Shown here piece by piece: positions 18,045 through 28,409 of a stretch of 64,000 nt of DNA (positions are counted from its first letter, which is position 1; the number at the start of each line of letters is the position of its first letter). The notes under the pieces were generated by a model, which ran no database searches, was not told the origin of the DNA, and was given only the letters and a program-made list of their open reading frames with translations. Where the stretch lies: contig JACKJT010000001.1 of the NCBI GenBank assembly GCA_020637795.1, forward strand, positions 930,001 to 994,000, given 5' to 3'. Origin of the DNA: Hoeflea sp. GTDB taxonomy: Bacteria > Pseudomonadota > Alphaproteobacteria > Rhizobiales > Rhizobiaceae. The translations under genes and the position numbers were made by a program.

Positions 18045-19525
18045 GCTGCTGTCCTGTCATCGCCGGCGGCACTCTGGTTGCCCGTTTGAGAACCGTTTCG
18101 GCGATCGAGCGGAAACACCTTGGAGGGGTTGAGGATCCATTTCGGATCGAAGGCGGCGCGCACCCGCATCTGCTGGGCCAGATCGGCATCGGAATACTGG
18201 TGACGCATCAGATCGCGCTTTTCGATGCCGACGCCATGTTCGCCGGTCAGGCAGCCGCCGGCGTCGACGCAAAGCTTGAGAATGTCGTTGCCGGCCATTT
18301 CGGCCTTCATGCTCTCGTCCGGATCATTGGCGTCAAACAGGATCAGCGGATGCATGTTGCCATCGCCGGCATGAAACACATTGGCGACGCGCAGGCCATA
18401 GCGGTCGATGATCTCGGAGGTCTTCTCGAGCACATGCGACAATTGCCCGAGCGGCACGGTGCCATCCATGCAGATATAGTCGGCGATGCGGCCGGTGGCG
18501 CCGAAGGCCGACTTGCGGCCCTTCCAGATCAGCGCTGCCTCGGTGGCGGACTGGCTTTCCCTGATGGTCTTGACGTCGTGCTTGCGGGCGATTTCGATGA
18601 TGCGCTCAAGCATGGCGTCCATCTCGGCATCGGAGCCTTCGACCTCGACGATCAGCAGCGCCTCGACATCCATCGGGTAACCGGCGTGGGCAAAGGCCTC
18701 GCAGATCTCGATGGCCGGCTTGTCCATGAATTCGATGGCGACCGGGATGATACCCGCGCCGATGATGTCGGTGACGCAGGCGCCGGCGGCAACCGAGCTC
18801 TCGAACCCGAACAGCACCGGGCGGGCGCCCTCGGGCTTGGCGATCAGCCTGACGGTCGCTTCGGTGACGATGCCGAGCTGGCCTTCGGATCCGCAGATCA
18901 GCCCGAGCAGATCGTAGCCCGCCGCATCCAGCGCCTTGCCGCCGATCTCGACGATGGAGCCGTCGAACATGACCATCTTGACGCCAAGCAGGTTGTTGGT
19001 GGTGACGCCGTATTTGAGGCAGTGGGCGCCGCCCGAATTCATGCCGATATTGCCGCCGATGGTGCAGGCCAGCTGCGAGCTCGGGTCGGGCGCGTAGAAG
19101 AAACCGTCGGCATCCACCGCCTGGCTGATGGATATGTTGGTGACCCCCGCCTGGACGACCGCCGCCCGGTTGGGGAAATCCACCTCGAGAATACGGTTGA
19201 GCTTGGAAACGCCGATGACGATGGCATCCTCCTGCGGGATCGCGCCTCCGGACAGCGACGTACCCGCCCCGCGCGGAATGACAGGGATCGAATTGTCGTT
19301 GCAGTATTTCAGAACGGCGGCGACCTGGGCCGTGGTTTCGGGCAAAACAACGGCGAGAGGCATGCGCCGGTAGGACACAAAGGCATCCGTATCGAAGGGC
19401 ACCAGTTCGCGCTCCTCGGTTATCAGGCAGCTGTCGGGCAGCAGGCCCGCGAGGTCGGCAATGATCGCGGGACGGCGGTCAATGACCGCGCGGTCAGGCT
19501 CCAGAAAAGCAATCAACTCCGACAT
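18041..19525 (-). CDS. glcD: Glycolate oxidase catalytic FAD subunit GlcD
   Basis: Catalytic FAD-linked oxidase of the glycolate dehydrogenase complex, 494 aa. The PCMH FAD domain reads VIPRGAGTSLSGGAIPQEDAIVIG and CTIGGNIGMNSGGAHCLKYGVTTNNLLG. The C-terminal FAD-oxidase domain has FHAGDGNMHPLILFD, with the substrate-site His, and GGCLTGEHGVGIEKRDLM. The ATG at 19525 follows GGGAGGAAG; an open frame continues to 19564 but lacks a better site. First gene of the glc operon, divergent from a LysR regulator 237 bp away. The D-lactate dehydrogenase family is close, but linkage to glcE and glcF decides the call. Confidence 0.96.
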   Translation of the reverse strand: MSELIAFLEPDRAVIDRRPAIIADLAGLLPDSCLITEERELVPFDTDAFVSYRRMPLAVVLPETTAQVAAVLKYCNDNSIPVIPRGAGTSLSGGAIPQEDAIVIGVSKLNRILEVDFPNRAAVVQAGVTNISISQAVDADGFFYAPDPSSQLACTIGGNIGMNSGGAHCLKYGVTTNNLLGVKMVMFDGSIVEIGGKALDAAGYDLLGLICGSEGQLGIVTEATVRLIAKPEGARPVLFGFESSVAAGACVTDIIGAGIIPVAIEFMDKPAIEICEAFAHAGYPMDVEALLIVEVEGSDAEMDAMLERIIEIARKHDVKTIRESQSATEAALIWKGRKSAFGATGRIADYICMDGTVPLGQLSHVLEKTSEIIDRYGLRVANVFHAGDGNMHPLILFDANDPDESMKAEMAGNDILKLCVDAGGCLTGEHGVGIEKRDLMRHQYSDADLAQQMRVRAAFDPKWILNPSKVFPLDRRNGSQTGNQSAAGDDRTAA

Positions 19526-19581
19526 GGCTTCCTCCCTCGCATCTCGAACCAGCGCCAGAAGCACAAGGATCGAACCTTAAC

Positions 19582-19600
19582 TGGTATTTTTTGTTTACCA
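19582..19600. promoter_or_regulatory. Possible operator in the glcD/lysR divergent region
   Basis: TGGTA and TACCA arms are separated by a T-rich 9-bp spacer, 57-75 bp upstream of glcD. LysR and GntR regulators both bind such dyads. No regulator is assigned. Confidence 0.35.
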
Positions 19601-19762
19601 CTTAAATTGCCGTTCGGCAATGCGGTTCACATGGCACTTCGCAATCCCATATGAGGAAACGGCGATCACTCTGTAAACCTGATATGGCGCAGAAATGATC
19701 CGCGACGGCAGTATTTGCGTACTAAAGGGAATGACGTTCTCATTGGGGAGAGACGATCCGGC

Positions 19763-20674
19763 ATGAACAATTTGGGAGACCTGGAGATTTTTGCCCGCGT
19801 GGTGTCTGCCGGGTCGATGTCAGCGGCAGGGCGCGAACTCGGGTTGTCTCCTGCCGTTGTGTCGAAACGGCTGCGCCGACTTGAGGACAGGCTCGGCACG
19901 CGCCTGATGCAGCGCACAACCCGGCAGATTTCGCTTACCGAAGCCGGCCAGGGCTTCTACGAGCGTGTGGTGGCGATCCTGGCAGGCATCGAGGAGGCAG
20001 AGGCCTTTGTCTCGCGCAGATCGGCGCTCGCGCACGGCGTCCTGAAGGTCTCCGTCCCCACCTCATTCGGACGCATGCATATAGCGCCCCATATCAATGC
20101 CTTCATGCAGGCCAATCCTGATCTGGGCGTCAACTTGATGTTGCGTGACGAATTCGTCGATATCGTCGGAGATGGCTACGATCTGGCGATCCGGATCGCC
20201 GAACTGAGCGATTCAAGCCTGGTTGCGCGAAAACTTGCTCCCGTTCGCCGCATTCTGGTGGCGTCGCCGGATTATCTCAAGCGGCACGGAACCCCGCAGA
20301 CCATCGAGGATCTCGAGCGTCATATCTGCCTGGCGCCACACAACAACGACTCCTGGAAACTCGAAGGCCCGCAGGGGCAAATGGTTCACCGGCCACTCGG
20401 ACCACTGCAAACCAATTCCAGCGAAGTGGTGCGCGAAGCGGTCATCGGCGGTGTCGGCATCGCATTGCGCTCGACCTGGGACATCGGCGCCGAGCTCGCC
20501 GACGGGCGGCTGGTCCAGGTGCTGCCCGCCTACGAAGGCTCGCGCAATGTCGCCATTCACGCGGTCTATGCCAGCCGCCGCTTTCTGCCGGCCAAGGTTC
20601 GGCTGTTCATCGATTATCTCGCCGATCTCTATGGCCCAACGCCCTACTGGGATTCCACGGAAGCCGAGCGGTAA
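19763..20674 (+). CDS. LysR family transcriptional regulator (divergent from glcDEF)
   Basis: A 303-aa regulator. The N-terminal winged HTH spans residues 1-62: LGDLEIFARVVSAGSMSAAGRELGLSPAVVSKRLRRLEDRLGTRLMQRT. The rest is a type 2 periplasmic-binding-like effector domain (VPTSFGRMHIAPHINAFM to the C-terminus). The start MNNLGDLEIF at 19763 is set by the HTH; GGGGAG lies somewhat far upstream. Divergent placement from glcD suggests control of glycolate oxidation, with glycolate or a related hydroxy acid as effector. That role is inferred from position. Confidence 0.9.
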   Translation: MNNLGDLEIFARVVSAGSMSAAGRELGLSPAVVSKRLRRLEDRLGTRLMQRTTRQISLTEAGQGFYERVVAILAGIEEAEAFVSRRSALAHGVLKVSVPTSFGRMHIAPHINAFMQANPDLGVNLMLRDEFVDIVGDGYDLAIRIAELSDSSLVARKLAPVRRILVASPDYLKRHGTPQTIEDLERHICLAPHNNDSWKLEGPQGQMVHRPLGPLQTNSSEVVREAVIGGVGIALRSTWDIGAELADGRLVQVLPAYEGSRNVAIHAVYASRRFLPAKVRLFIDYLADLYGPTPYWDSTEAER

Positions 20675-20851
20675 GGTCGCCGCGACGGATTGTCAGTCGC
20701 GCCTGTGACCGGGACCTCTTCCGGGCAAAAATCGTTTCTTCGCAGGGCGCTCCCGGGCGGCAGGCGACGCCGCGCGAACAGATCGCCGGCTTCGCGATCC
20801 CTCGATTGAGGGGCGGGACCAACTAAACTTGCACCAAACTGGATAAAAATA

Positions 20852-20887
20852 TTGACCACCTTTCCCGACAGTTGATACGCTTGTATC
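20852..20887 (+). promoter_or_regulatory. Promoter and dyad upstream of the FadR-type regulator/lut operon
   Basis: TTGACC at 20852-20857 is followed after 17 bp by ATACGC, a plausible sigma-70 pair. The dyad GATAC-gctt-GTATC (20874-20887) overlaps the -10. A FadR/LldR-type repressor encoded 22 bp downstream could bind it for autoregulation. No experimental match is claimed. Confidence 0.5.
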
Positions 20888-20909
20888 GAGCACCCAGCGG
20901 GAAACGGCG

Positions 20910-21737
20910 ATGGCCACGGACATTTTTGCACGGATCGAGCACAGCCGGACAGCTGATGAAGTGGTTCATCAGATCGAGGTTCTCGTGCTTGAGGGCATCT
21001 TGCGCGTTGGCGACCGGCTTCCCGGCGAGCGGGAACTGGCCAAGCAATTCGATGTCTCGCGGCCGATCCTGCGCGAAGCGCTCAAGGTTCTCGAAGGACG
21101 GGGATTGCTCAACACCCAACATGGCGGCGGCACGTTTGTCGCCGACGTCATCGGCCAGGTTTTCACCCGGCCGGTCATGGAGCTGATCGCGCGTCATCAG
21201 AAGGCGACGCTGGACTATCTTGAATACCGCCGCGAGATCGAAGGCGTCACCGCCGAGTTCGCCGCACGCCGCGCCACGGAAGCCGACAAGGCGCTCCTGA
21301 CCCGCATCGTCACTGCGATGAAAGCCGCTCACCAGAAAGACGACTTCGAGGAAGAGGCAGAAATCGACGTCGAATTTCACAGCGCGATCGGCGAGTGCGC
21401 GCACAACATCATCCTGCTGCACACGCTCAGGTCCTGCTACCGGCTGCTGGCGGAGGGCGTGTTCTACAATCGCGCGCTGGTCTATAACCTGCCGGGCGCG
21501 CGCGACCAGTTGCTGGCTCAACATATCGCCATCTATGACGCGGTCATGGCGGCAAATCCCGACGCGGCGCGGCGTGCGGCCCAGGCCCATATCGATTTCG
21601 TGTCAAGGGCGATGAAAGATGCCGAGCGCTCGGGCGACTGGGAGCGCGTGTCGAAACTGCGCCTGCAGCAACGTGCCCCGGATCTGTCAGGTTCCGGCAG
21701 GCTATCAAGACAAAAACAATCGGAGGCGGCAGAGTGA
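20910..21737 (+). CDS. FadR/GntR family regulator (LldR-like) of the lut operon
   Basis: A 275-aa regulator with a GntR winged HTH at residues 15-75 (QIEVLVLEGILRVGDRLPGERELAKQFDVSRPILREALKVLEGRGLL). An all-helical FCD effector domain follows, with metal-ligand-type residues in DVEFHSAIGECAHN and the later LAQHIAIYDAVMAAN. The C-terminal tail is polar. Its stop overlaps the lutA GTG start by 4 bp, making it first gene of a four-gene operon. By analogy with LldR and LutR it should respond to lactate. The ATG at 20910 is supported by GCGGGAAACG upstream. Confidence 0.9.
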   Translation: MATDIFARIEHSRTADEVVHQIEVLVLEGILRVGDRLPGERELAKQFDVSRPILREALKVLEGRGLLNTQHGGGTFVADVIGQVFTRPVMELIARHQKATLDYLEYRREIEGVTAEFAARRATEADKALLTRIVTAMKAAHQKDDFEEEAEIDVEFHSAIGECAHNIILLHTLRSCYRLLAEGVFYNRALVYNLPGARDQLLAQHIAIYDAVMAANPDAARRAAQAHIDFVSRAMKDAERSGDWERVSKLRLQQRAPDLSGSGRLSRQKQSEAAE

Positions 21738-22519
21738 CGTCAAGCGAAGCGAAGGCTGCCCGGCAGCCGCGTGTGGGCCTTTTTGCGACCTGCCTGGTCG
21801 ATCTTTTCCGGCCATCGGTCGGCTTTGCCAGCGTCAAGCTGCTGCAGGATGCCGGGTGCGAGGTGCATGTGCCGGTGGCGCAGACCTGCTGCGGTCAACC
21901 GGCCTACAACACCGGCGACAGGGCAGATACGCGCGAGATCGCCGAACAGGTGATCGAGGCCTTCGAGGGGTTTGATTTCATCGTCGCGCCCTCAGGATCC
22001 TGCGCCTCGATGCTGAAAAAGCACTATCCCGGCCTGTTTGCCGGCGATGCCGCCTGGGAAGAGCGAGCAACGGCCTTTTCCGACAAGTGCCATGAACTGA
22101 TATCGTTTCTTACAGACGTGATGATGGTGCGCGATACCGGAGCGGCGCTTGAAGCAAAGATCACCTATCACGATTCCTGCTCGGGGCTGCGTGAGCTCGG
22201 TATCAAGGAGCAACCGCGCAAGCTCTTGGGCAATGTCAGCGGCGTCGAGGTTCGCGAAATGACGGATTCAGATGTCTGCTGCGGTTTCGGCGGCACCTTC
22301 TGCGTCAAGTATTCCGACATCTCCAACGCGATCGTCACCAAGAAGGTCGGCAATATCGACACGTCCGGCGCCGACATGCTGCTGGCCGGCGATCTTGGCT
22401 GCCTGATGAACATGGCCGGCAAGCTCAAGCGCCAGGGATCGGACGTCGAGGTGCGCCATGTCGCCGAGGTGCTGGCGGGCATGACCAGCCAGCCGCCGAT
22501 CGCCGGCTCCGGCAAGTAG
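21734..22519 (+). CDS. lutA: L-lactate utilisation protein LutA (LldE)
   Basis: Cysteine-rich subunit of the LutABC L-lactate oxidation complex, 261 aa. Two CCG domains are seen: TCCGQPAYNTGDRADT near residue 53 and DVCCGFGGTFCVKY near residue 178, with SCASMLKKHY and YHDSCSGLRELGI supplying further cysteines. The start is GTG at 21734, overlapping the regulator's stop. lutB follows after 19 bp. In Bacillus LutABC replaces classical LldD; here it would oxidise lactate to pyruvate and pass electrons to the respiratory chain. Confidence 0.95.
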   Translation: MTSSEAKAARQPRVGLFATCLVDLFRPSVGFASVKLLQDAGCEVHVPVAQTCCGQPAYNTGDRADTREIAEQVIEAFEGFDFIVAPSGSCASMLKKHYPGLFAGDAAWEERATAFSDKCHELISFLTDVMMVRDTGAALEAKITYHDSCSGLRELGIKEQPRKLLGNVSGVEVREMTDSDVCCGFGGTFCVKYSDISNAIVTKKVGNIDTSGADMLLAGDLGCLMNMAGKLKRQGSDVEVRHVAEVLAGMTSQPPIAGSGK

Positions 22520-22538
22520 GCGGAACAGGAGACACCCG

Positions 22539-23975
22539 ATGGAACTCACCGCCAACAAGTTCAAGGCTAACGCCTCAAAGGCGCTGGTCGACGCGCAATT
22601 GCAGAAGGCGCTCGGCAATGTCGAGAAAGGCTTCATCGGCAAGCGGCAGAAAGCCGCCGACGCGCTGCCGGAATTCGAAGCGCTGCGCGACAATGCCCGC
22701 GACATCAAGAACCATGTGCTCGCCCATCTCGACCTCTATCTCGAGGAGTACGAGCGCAAGGTGCTTGCGGCCGGCGGCCATGTCCACTGGGCCGAGACGG
22801 CGGAAGACGCCCGCCGCATCGTGCTCGAGATCTGTAAAAAGGCGGGTGCCCGCACCGTGACCAAGGGCAAGTCGATGATCACCGAGGAGATCGCGCTCAA
22901 CGATCACCTTTCGGCCAACGGCATCGAGCCGGTGGAAACCGACCTCGGCGAATACATCATCCAGCTGCGCGGCGAGCATCCCAGCCACATCATCGCACCG
23001 GCCGTGCACCTCAACAAGGAGCAGGTCGAAGGCGATTTCCGCCGGGTGCACACGCATCTGCCGGAAGGCCGCGACCTCAGCGAGCCGGTCTCGCTGCTCA
23101 GCGAGGCGCGCGAGGTGCTGCGCCAGCGCTATTTCGCCGCCGATGTCGGCATCACCGGCGCCAACTTCCTGATTGCCGAGACCGGCACCTCGGTTATCGT
23201 CACCAACGAGGGCAATGGCGACCTAACGCAGACGCTCGGCAAGGTACACGTCGTCGTCGCCTCGATCGAGAAGATCGTGCCGACGCTGGAAGACACATCA
23301 CAGATCCTGCGCGTTCTGGCGCGCTCCGCCACCGGTCAGGACATGAGCGTTTACACCACGTTCTCCACCGGCCCGAAGCGCGAGGACGATCCGGACGGGC
23401 CGGACGAATATCACGTGGTGCTTCTCGACAATGGCCGCTCGGCGATGCTCGGCACCGAGTATCAGGACATGCTGCGCTGCATCCGCTGCGGCGCCTGCAT
23501 GAACCATTGCCCGGTCTATCACGCGGTTGGCGGTCACGCCTACGGCTCGGTCTATCCCGGCCCGATGGGCGCGGTTTTGACGCCCTCGCTCAACGGTATC
23601 GACGAAACCGGACAATTGCCCAACGCCTCGACCTTCTGCGGGCGTTGCGAGAGCGTCTGCCCGATGCGGATCCCGTTGCCCAAGATGATGCGGCACTGGC
23701 GCGAGCGGGAATTCGAGCGCAACCTGACGCCCGCGGTTGCGCGCTACGGCCTGAAGGCCTGGGCCTTCTTCGCCAAGCGGCCGAAGCTCTACCGGTTCGG
23801 CGTATCGTTCGCCATGCCGCTGCTGTCGCTGTTGGGCGGCACCTCGCGGCGCTTCCACTCGCTGCCGCTTGCCGGGGGATGGACGCGTCATCGCGACCTG
23901 CCGGCGCCAGAGGGCCGCACATTCCTGCAAGCCTGGGCACAGCGGGAAGCTCTGAAGCAGGAGACGGAGCAATGA
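22539..23975 (+). CDS. lutB: L-lactate utilisation iron-sulfur protein LutB (LldF)
   Basis: A 478-aa 4Fe-4S subunit of LutABC. The N-terminal LUD domain includes TEEIALNDHLSANGIEPVETDLGEYIIQL and NFLIAETGTSVIVTNEGNGDL. The ferredoxin part has CIRCGACMNHCPVYHAVGGHAYG near residue 310 and FCGRCESVCPMRIPLPKMM near residue 367. The C-terminal helical region ends in EALKQETEQ. The ATG at 22539 follows AACAGGAGA. The last codons overlap the lutC start by 4 bp (ATGA). Confidence 0.96.
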   Translation: MELTANKFKANASKALVDAQLQKALGNVEKGFIGKRQKAADALPEFEALRDNARDIKNHVLAHLDLYLEEYERKVLAAGGHVHWAETAEDARRIVLEICKKAGARTVTKGKSMITEEIALNDHLSANGIEPVETDLGEYIIQLRGEHPSHIIAPAVHLNKEQVEGDFRRVHTHLPEGRDLSEPVSLLSEAREVLRQRYFAADVGITGANFLIAETGTSVIVTNEGNGDLTQTLGKVHVVVASIEKIVPTLEDTSQILRVLARSATGQDMSVYTTFSTGPKREDDPDGPDEYHVVLLDNGRSAMLGTEYQDMLRCIRCGACMNHCPVYHAVGGHAYGSVYPGPMGAVLTPSLNGIDETGQLPNASTFCGRCESVCPMRIPLPKMMRHWREREFERNLTPAVARYGLKAWAFFAKRPKLYRFGVSFAMPLLSLLGGTSRRFHSLPLAGGWTRHRDLPAPEGRTFLQAWAQREALKQETEQ

Positions 23976-24643
23976 GCGCGCGCGACACGGTGCTGGGCAA
24001 GATCCGGGCGTCCATGCGGGTGCCTGCCTCCGACGAAGCCCGCCGCAAGACAGTTGCCGACCGGCTGGAAACCACGCCCACCGGCATCATTCCCGGCAGG
24101 GCGAAACTGCCAAAGGCGGGACAGGTCGACCTGTTCTGCGCCATGGCAGAGCAATTCGGCGCGACTCTGGCCCGGGTCAGCGACTACAAGGCGGTTCCGG
24201 CGGAAGTCGCCACCTATCTGCGATCACGCAACCTGCCGGCCGAAATCCGGATGGGTGCCGACAAGCGGCTGAAAAAGGCCGGCTGGGAAGCCGAGAAGAA
24301 CCTCGAAATCCGCCACGGCGCCTCCGATGGCGGCGACCTAGCCGGCGTCAGTCACGCCATGGCCGGCATTGCGGAAACGGGAACGCTGGCGCTGGCTTCA
24401 GGTCAGGACAACCCGACCACCATCAATTTCCTGCCCGAGCACCATATCGTGGTGCTCAAGGCCAGCGACATCAAGGGCGACATGGAAAGCGTCTGGGCGA
24501 TGTTGCGCAAGACGCAGGGCAAGGGCGAAATGCCGAGAGCCTTCAACCTGATCACCGGCCCGTCGCGTTCCGGCGACATCGAACAGACCATCCTGCTCGG
24601 CGCGCACGGACCGCGGGCTCTGCATGTGATCGTGGTCGAGTAA
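23972..24643 (+). CDS. lutC: L-lactate utilisation protein LutC (LldG)
   Basis: Third subunit of LutABC, 223 aa, with a LUD domain. GVSHAMAGIAETGTLALASGQDNPTTINFLPEHHIVVL is the diagnostic segment, and GPSRSGDIEQTILLGAHGPRALHVIVVE the C-terminal signature. The start overlaps lutB in ATGA at 23972. No terminator is obvious before the LysE gene 80 bp downstream. Confidence 0.95.
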   Translation: MSARDTVLGKIRASMRVPASDEARRKTVADRLETTPTGIIPGRAKLPKAGQVDLFCAMAEQFGATLARVSDYKAVPAEVATYLRSRNLPAEIRMGADKRLKKAGWEAEKNLEIRHGASDGGDLAGVSHAMAGIAETGTLALASGQDNPTTINFLPEHHIVVLKASDIKGDMESVWAMLRKTQGKGEMPRAFNLITGPSRSGDIEQTILLGAHGPRALHVIVVE

Positions 24644-24723
24644 GAGATCGGCCAGCGCTTGACGTCACAGGTTTTTTACGACTAGCTCGGCTCCGGTTTG
24701 CCTGACACCCGGAGCTCCCCGCC

Positions 24724-25365
24724 ATGCCCGTCTCACTTGAGCACTTTGCCGCTTTCGTGCTGGCCAGCGTCATCCTGCTGGTCATTCCCGGTCCGACCAT
24801 CATCATGGTGATAACCCAGGCGCTGGCGCATGGCCGCAAGGTGGCGTTTGCCAGCGTGCTGGGCGTCGGGCTCGGCGACCTCCTGGCGACGTCGCTCTCG
24901 ATAGCAGGCGCCGGGGCACTGCTGGCGGCGTCGGCCTCGCTGTTTCAGGCGCTGAAACTGATCGGCGCGGTTTACCTCGTCTGGATCGGCTACAAGATGT
25001 GGCGGACGCCTGTCAAAATTCCCGACATGTCTGAAGCCACCGTGCCGGAAGCGTCGGGCGAAACGACAACCATCTTCCGCGATTCCTTCCTGATCACCGC
25101 GCTCAACCCGAAGGGCATCCTGTTCTTCGTGGCCTTCGTGCCGCAATTCATCGACCCCGCCCTGCCCTATGTGCCGCAGGCGGCGACCTATGTGCTGACC
25201 TTCACCGCACTGGGCATTCTCAACGCGGCCATGTTTGCGCTTGCCGCGGCAGGCGCCCGGCAGACCATTCGCCGGCCGGCGGTGATGAAGGTTGCGATGC
25301 GCACCGGCGGATCGCTGTTGATGATGGCCGGCGTTGCGGCCGCATTGACACGGCGCGCAAGCTGA
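24724..25365 (+). CDS. LysE/RhtB family translocator
   Basis: An inner-membrane amino-acid or small-metabolite exporter, 213 aa and about six helices. The family hallmark near the N-terminus reads VILLVIPGPTIIMVITQALAHGRKVAFASVLGVGLGD, then VYLVWIGYKMWRTP and FLITALNPKGILFFVAFVPQFID. The end is TGGSLLMMAGVAAAL. The ATG at 24724 follows GGAGCTCCCCGCC. It is on the same strand as lutABC and may read through from it. Substrate unknown. Confidence 0.9.
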   Translation: MPVSLEHFAAFVLASVILLVIPGPTIIMVITQALAHGRKVAFASVLGVGLGDLLATSLSIAGAGALLAASASLFQALKLIGAVYLVWIGYKMWRTPVKIPDMSEATVPEASGETTTIFRDSFLITALNPKGILFFVAFVPQFIDPALPYVPQAATYVLTFTALGILNAAMFALAAAGARQTIRRPAVMKVAMRTGGSLLMMAGVAAALTRRAS

Positions 25366-25366
25366 A

Positions 25367-26005
25367 ATGGGCCTGCAGAACAGGGTCGATCCTGGCGGAT
25401 ACATCTGTTTCACCCCCGCTCGAGGGGAGTTCATGGGCAATCGCGGCGGCGCGCTGCACAGTGATGATCAGCGAATTGTGCGAACCCAGAAGAGCAAAGC
25501 CTGGATCATATGCCTCACAGAATTCAAAGGATGGAAGCGAGAGCTGATGCAGCCCGGACGCTACACCGAGCTGTTCTTCCTGGATGAAGTCACGGCACTT
25601 GCCGCGGGACACAGGCCCTGCTTCGAGTGTCGGCGGAAAGATGCGCTTGCCTTCGCCGAAGCCATGGGCCGGAGCCGGAACGAGAAGCGCCCGCCTGCAC
25701 GCGCCATCGATAATCTGCTTAATTCCGAGCGCCGGCACAGCGCCGATGATCCCGCGCGTCTGCTCACCCCGAACGCCGTCGCCACACTTCCCGATGGGGC
25801 CATGATCCGGCACGGCAACAGATTCCAAGCAGTACGCGGGGGAATGCTTCTGCAATGGTCCTTCGAGGGCTACGGAGCACCGGTCGGTTTCGAAACGCTC
25901 ACCCCGGCCCCGATATATCTCGCCACACCGCCTTCGACCGTGGCGGCGCTTCGGCAAGGCTATCTTCCGGCCTTCCATTCCCGCGCCTGGAAGCCCGCCA
26001 CTTGA
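25367..26005 (+). CDS. Conserved hypothetical protein with a HRPCFECRR motif
   Basis: A 212-aa soluble protein starting one base after the LysE stop (TGAAATG). The first part has CFTPARGEFMGNRGGALHSDDQ, then SKAWIICLTEFKGWKRELMQPGRYTELFFLDEVTALAAGHRPCFECRRKDALAFAEAM. The paired Cys after HRP recalls metal-binding DNA-repair (Ada-like) N-domains, but no Ada activity is claimed. The later part (ALPDGAMI-like, MLLQWSFEGYGAP) is beta-rich. I recall similar conserved hypotheticals in other alphaproteobacteria, always unnamed. Tight spacing suggests cotranscription with the exporter, and rsmE starts 31 bp later. Confidence 0.8.
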   Translation: MGLQNRVDPGGYICFTPARGEFMGNRGGALHSDDQRIVRTQKSKAWIICLTEFKGWKRELMQPGRYTELFFLDEVTALAAGHRPCFECRRKDALAFAEAMGRSRNEKRPPARAIDNLLNSERRHSADDPARLLTPNAVATLPDGAMIRHGNRFQAVRGGMLLQWSFEGYGAPVGFETLTPAPIYLATPPSTVAALRQGYLPAFHSRAWKPAT

Positions 26006-26036
26006 TCTTCACAACGGCTTGGGCAAGAAGACGAGA

Positions 26037-26771
26037 ATGCGTGCAAATTACAAACTTCAACGCCTGTTTCTGGATCTGCCGCTTGCCCCGGGCGCGGTTG
26101 TGCCGCTTGGCAAGGAACAGGCCCATTACCTGCTGACAGTTCTGCGGTTGCAGGATGGCGCGCAGGTTCTGGTCTTCAACGGTCGCGACGGCGAGTTTGG
26201 CGCGACGCTCCGGCCGGAAAGCAAGAAATCGGCAAGCCTGGAAATCGGATCGCAAACCCGCGAACAGGCTCCGAAATCGCGGCTGGATTTCCTGTTCGCG
26301 CCGCTCAAGGTCGGCCGGCTTGAGTATCTCGTGCAGAAGGCGACGGAGATGGGGGTGCGCAGGATCACCCCGGTGTTCACCGATCACACCCAGTTGCACA
26401 AGGTCAACGAGGGGCGGCTTGAAGCCAACATTCTCGAGGCTGCGGAACAATGCGGCAATCTCGCCATCCCGGAGCTGGGGGAGCCCGTCAAGCTCGAAAC
26501 CCTGCTGTCCGACTGGGATCCGGCGCGCCGGATCATCTTCTGCAACGAAAGCCAGGCCGGCAACAATCCGGCCGAAATCCTGTCCGGCATCACGGAACGC
26601 GATCTCGCCCTGCTGGTCGGCCCCGAAGGCGGATTTTCCGAGCGGGAACGGGCAATGCTGACCGCCCTGCCCTTCGTCACGCCGATCCCGCTCGGACCGC
26701 GGATCCTGCGCGCCGACACTGCCGCGGTGGCGGCTCTGACCGCTGTTCAAATGACCATCGGCGACTGGTAG
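26037..26771 (+). CDS. rsmE: 16S rRNA (uracil(1498)-N(3))-methyltransferase RsmE
   Basis: SPOUT-class methyltransferase that methylates U1498 of 16S rRNA, 244 aa. It starts MRANYKLQRLFLD at 26037; a TTG six codons earlier is possible. The N-terminal PUA-like part is LGKEQAHYLLTVLRLQDGAQVLVFNGRDGEF. The catalytic part has KATEMGVRRITPVFTDHTQ, EAAEQCGNLAIPEL and the knot LLVGPEGGFSERE with LGPRILRADTAAVAAL binding SAM. It is plus strand after the hypothetical gene; gshA follows 142 bp on. Confidence 0.95.
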   Translation: MRANYKLQRLFLDLPLAPGAVVPLGKEQAHYLLTVLRLQDGAQVLVFNGRDGEFGATLRPESKKSASLEIGSQTREQAPKSRLDFLFAPLKVGRLEYLVQKATEMGVRRITPVFTDHTQLHKVNEGRLEANILEAAEQCGNLAIPELGEPVKLETLLSDWDPARRIIFCNESQAGNNPAEILSGITERDLALLVGPEGGFSERERAMLTALPFVTPIPLGPRILRADTAAVAALTAVQMTIGDW

Positions 26772-26913
26772 GGATTTTCAAGGATATCCGGATCAATCTT
26801 CTTTGATGCATCGATCAGGGATTTTCGCTTGCAAGACGGACCGTTTCCGGTCCAATCAGCGTCGGATACGTGGTTGCCGATCACGCAATTGATATGACGA
26901 TAAAGGGCCGGAT

Positions 26914-28287
<1,374 letters not shown>

Positions 28288-28409
28288 ATAAGGCAACACG
28301 CGTACTGCTCGGACATCGTTCCGAGCAAGATCCTGCCCTAGGCACAGGGCTTCGGGCGGTATAGTCTTTGCCAAAGCCCTTCGGGGCGATGGAGGAGAGA
28401 CCTGGTCCG

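Noticed and set aside
19582..19600. Assigning the TGGTA/TACCA dyad to a GlcC-type regulator
   Set aside because: Spacing differs from the usual GntR operator and the local regulator is LysR-type; kept only as a weak dyad.
18086..19654. Plus-strand open frame (522 codons) opposite glcD
   Set aside because: Shadow of glcD in GC-rich DNA; no motif or ribosome site.
28305..28330. Hairpin GCTCGGA/TTCCGAGC after gshA as terminator
   Set aside because: Good stem but no T run follows; not called as an intrinsic terminator.
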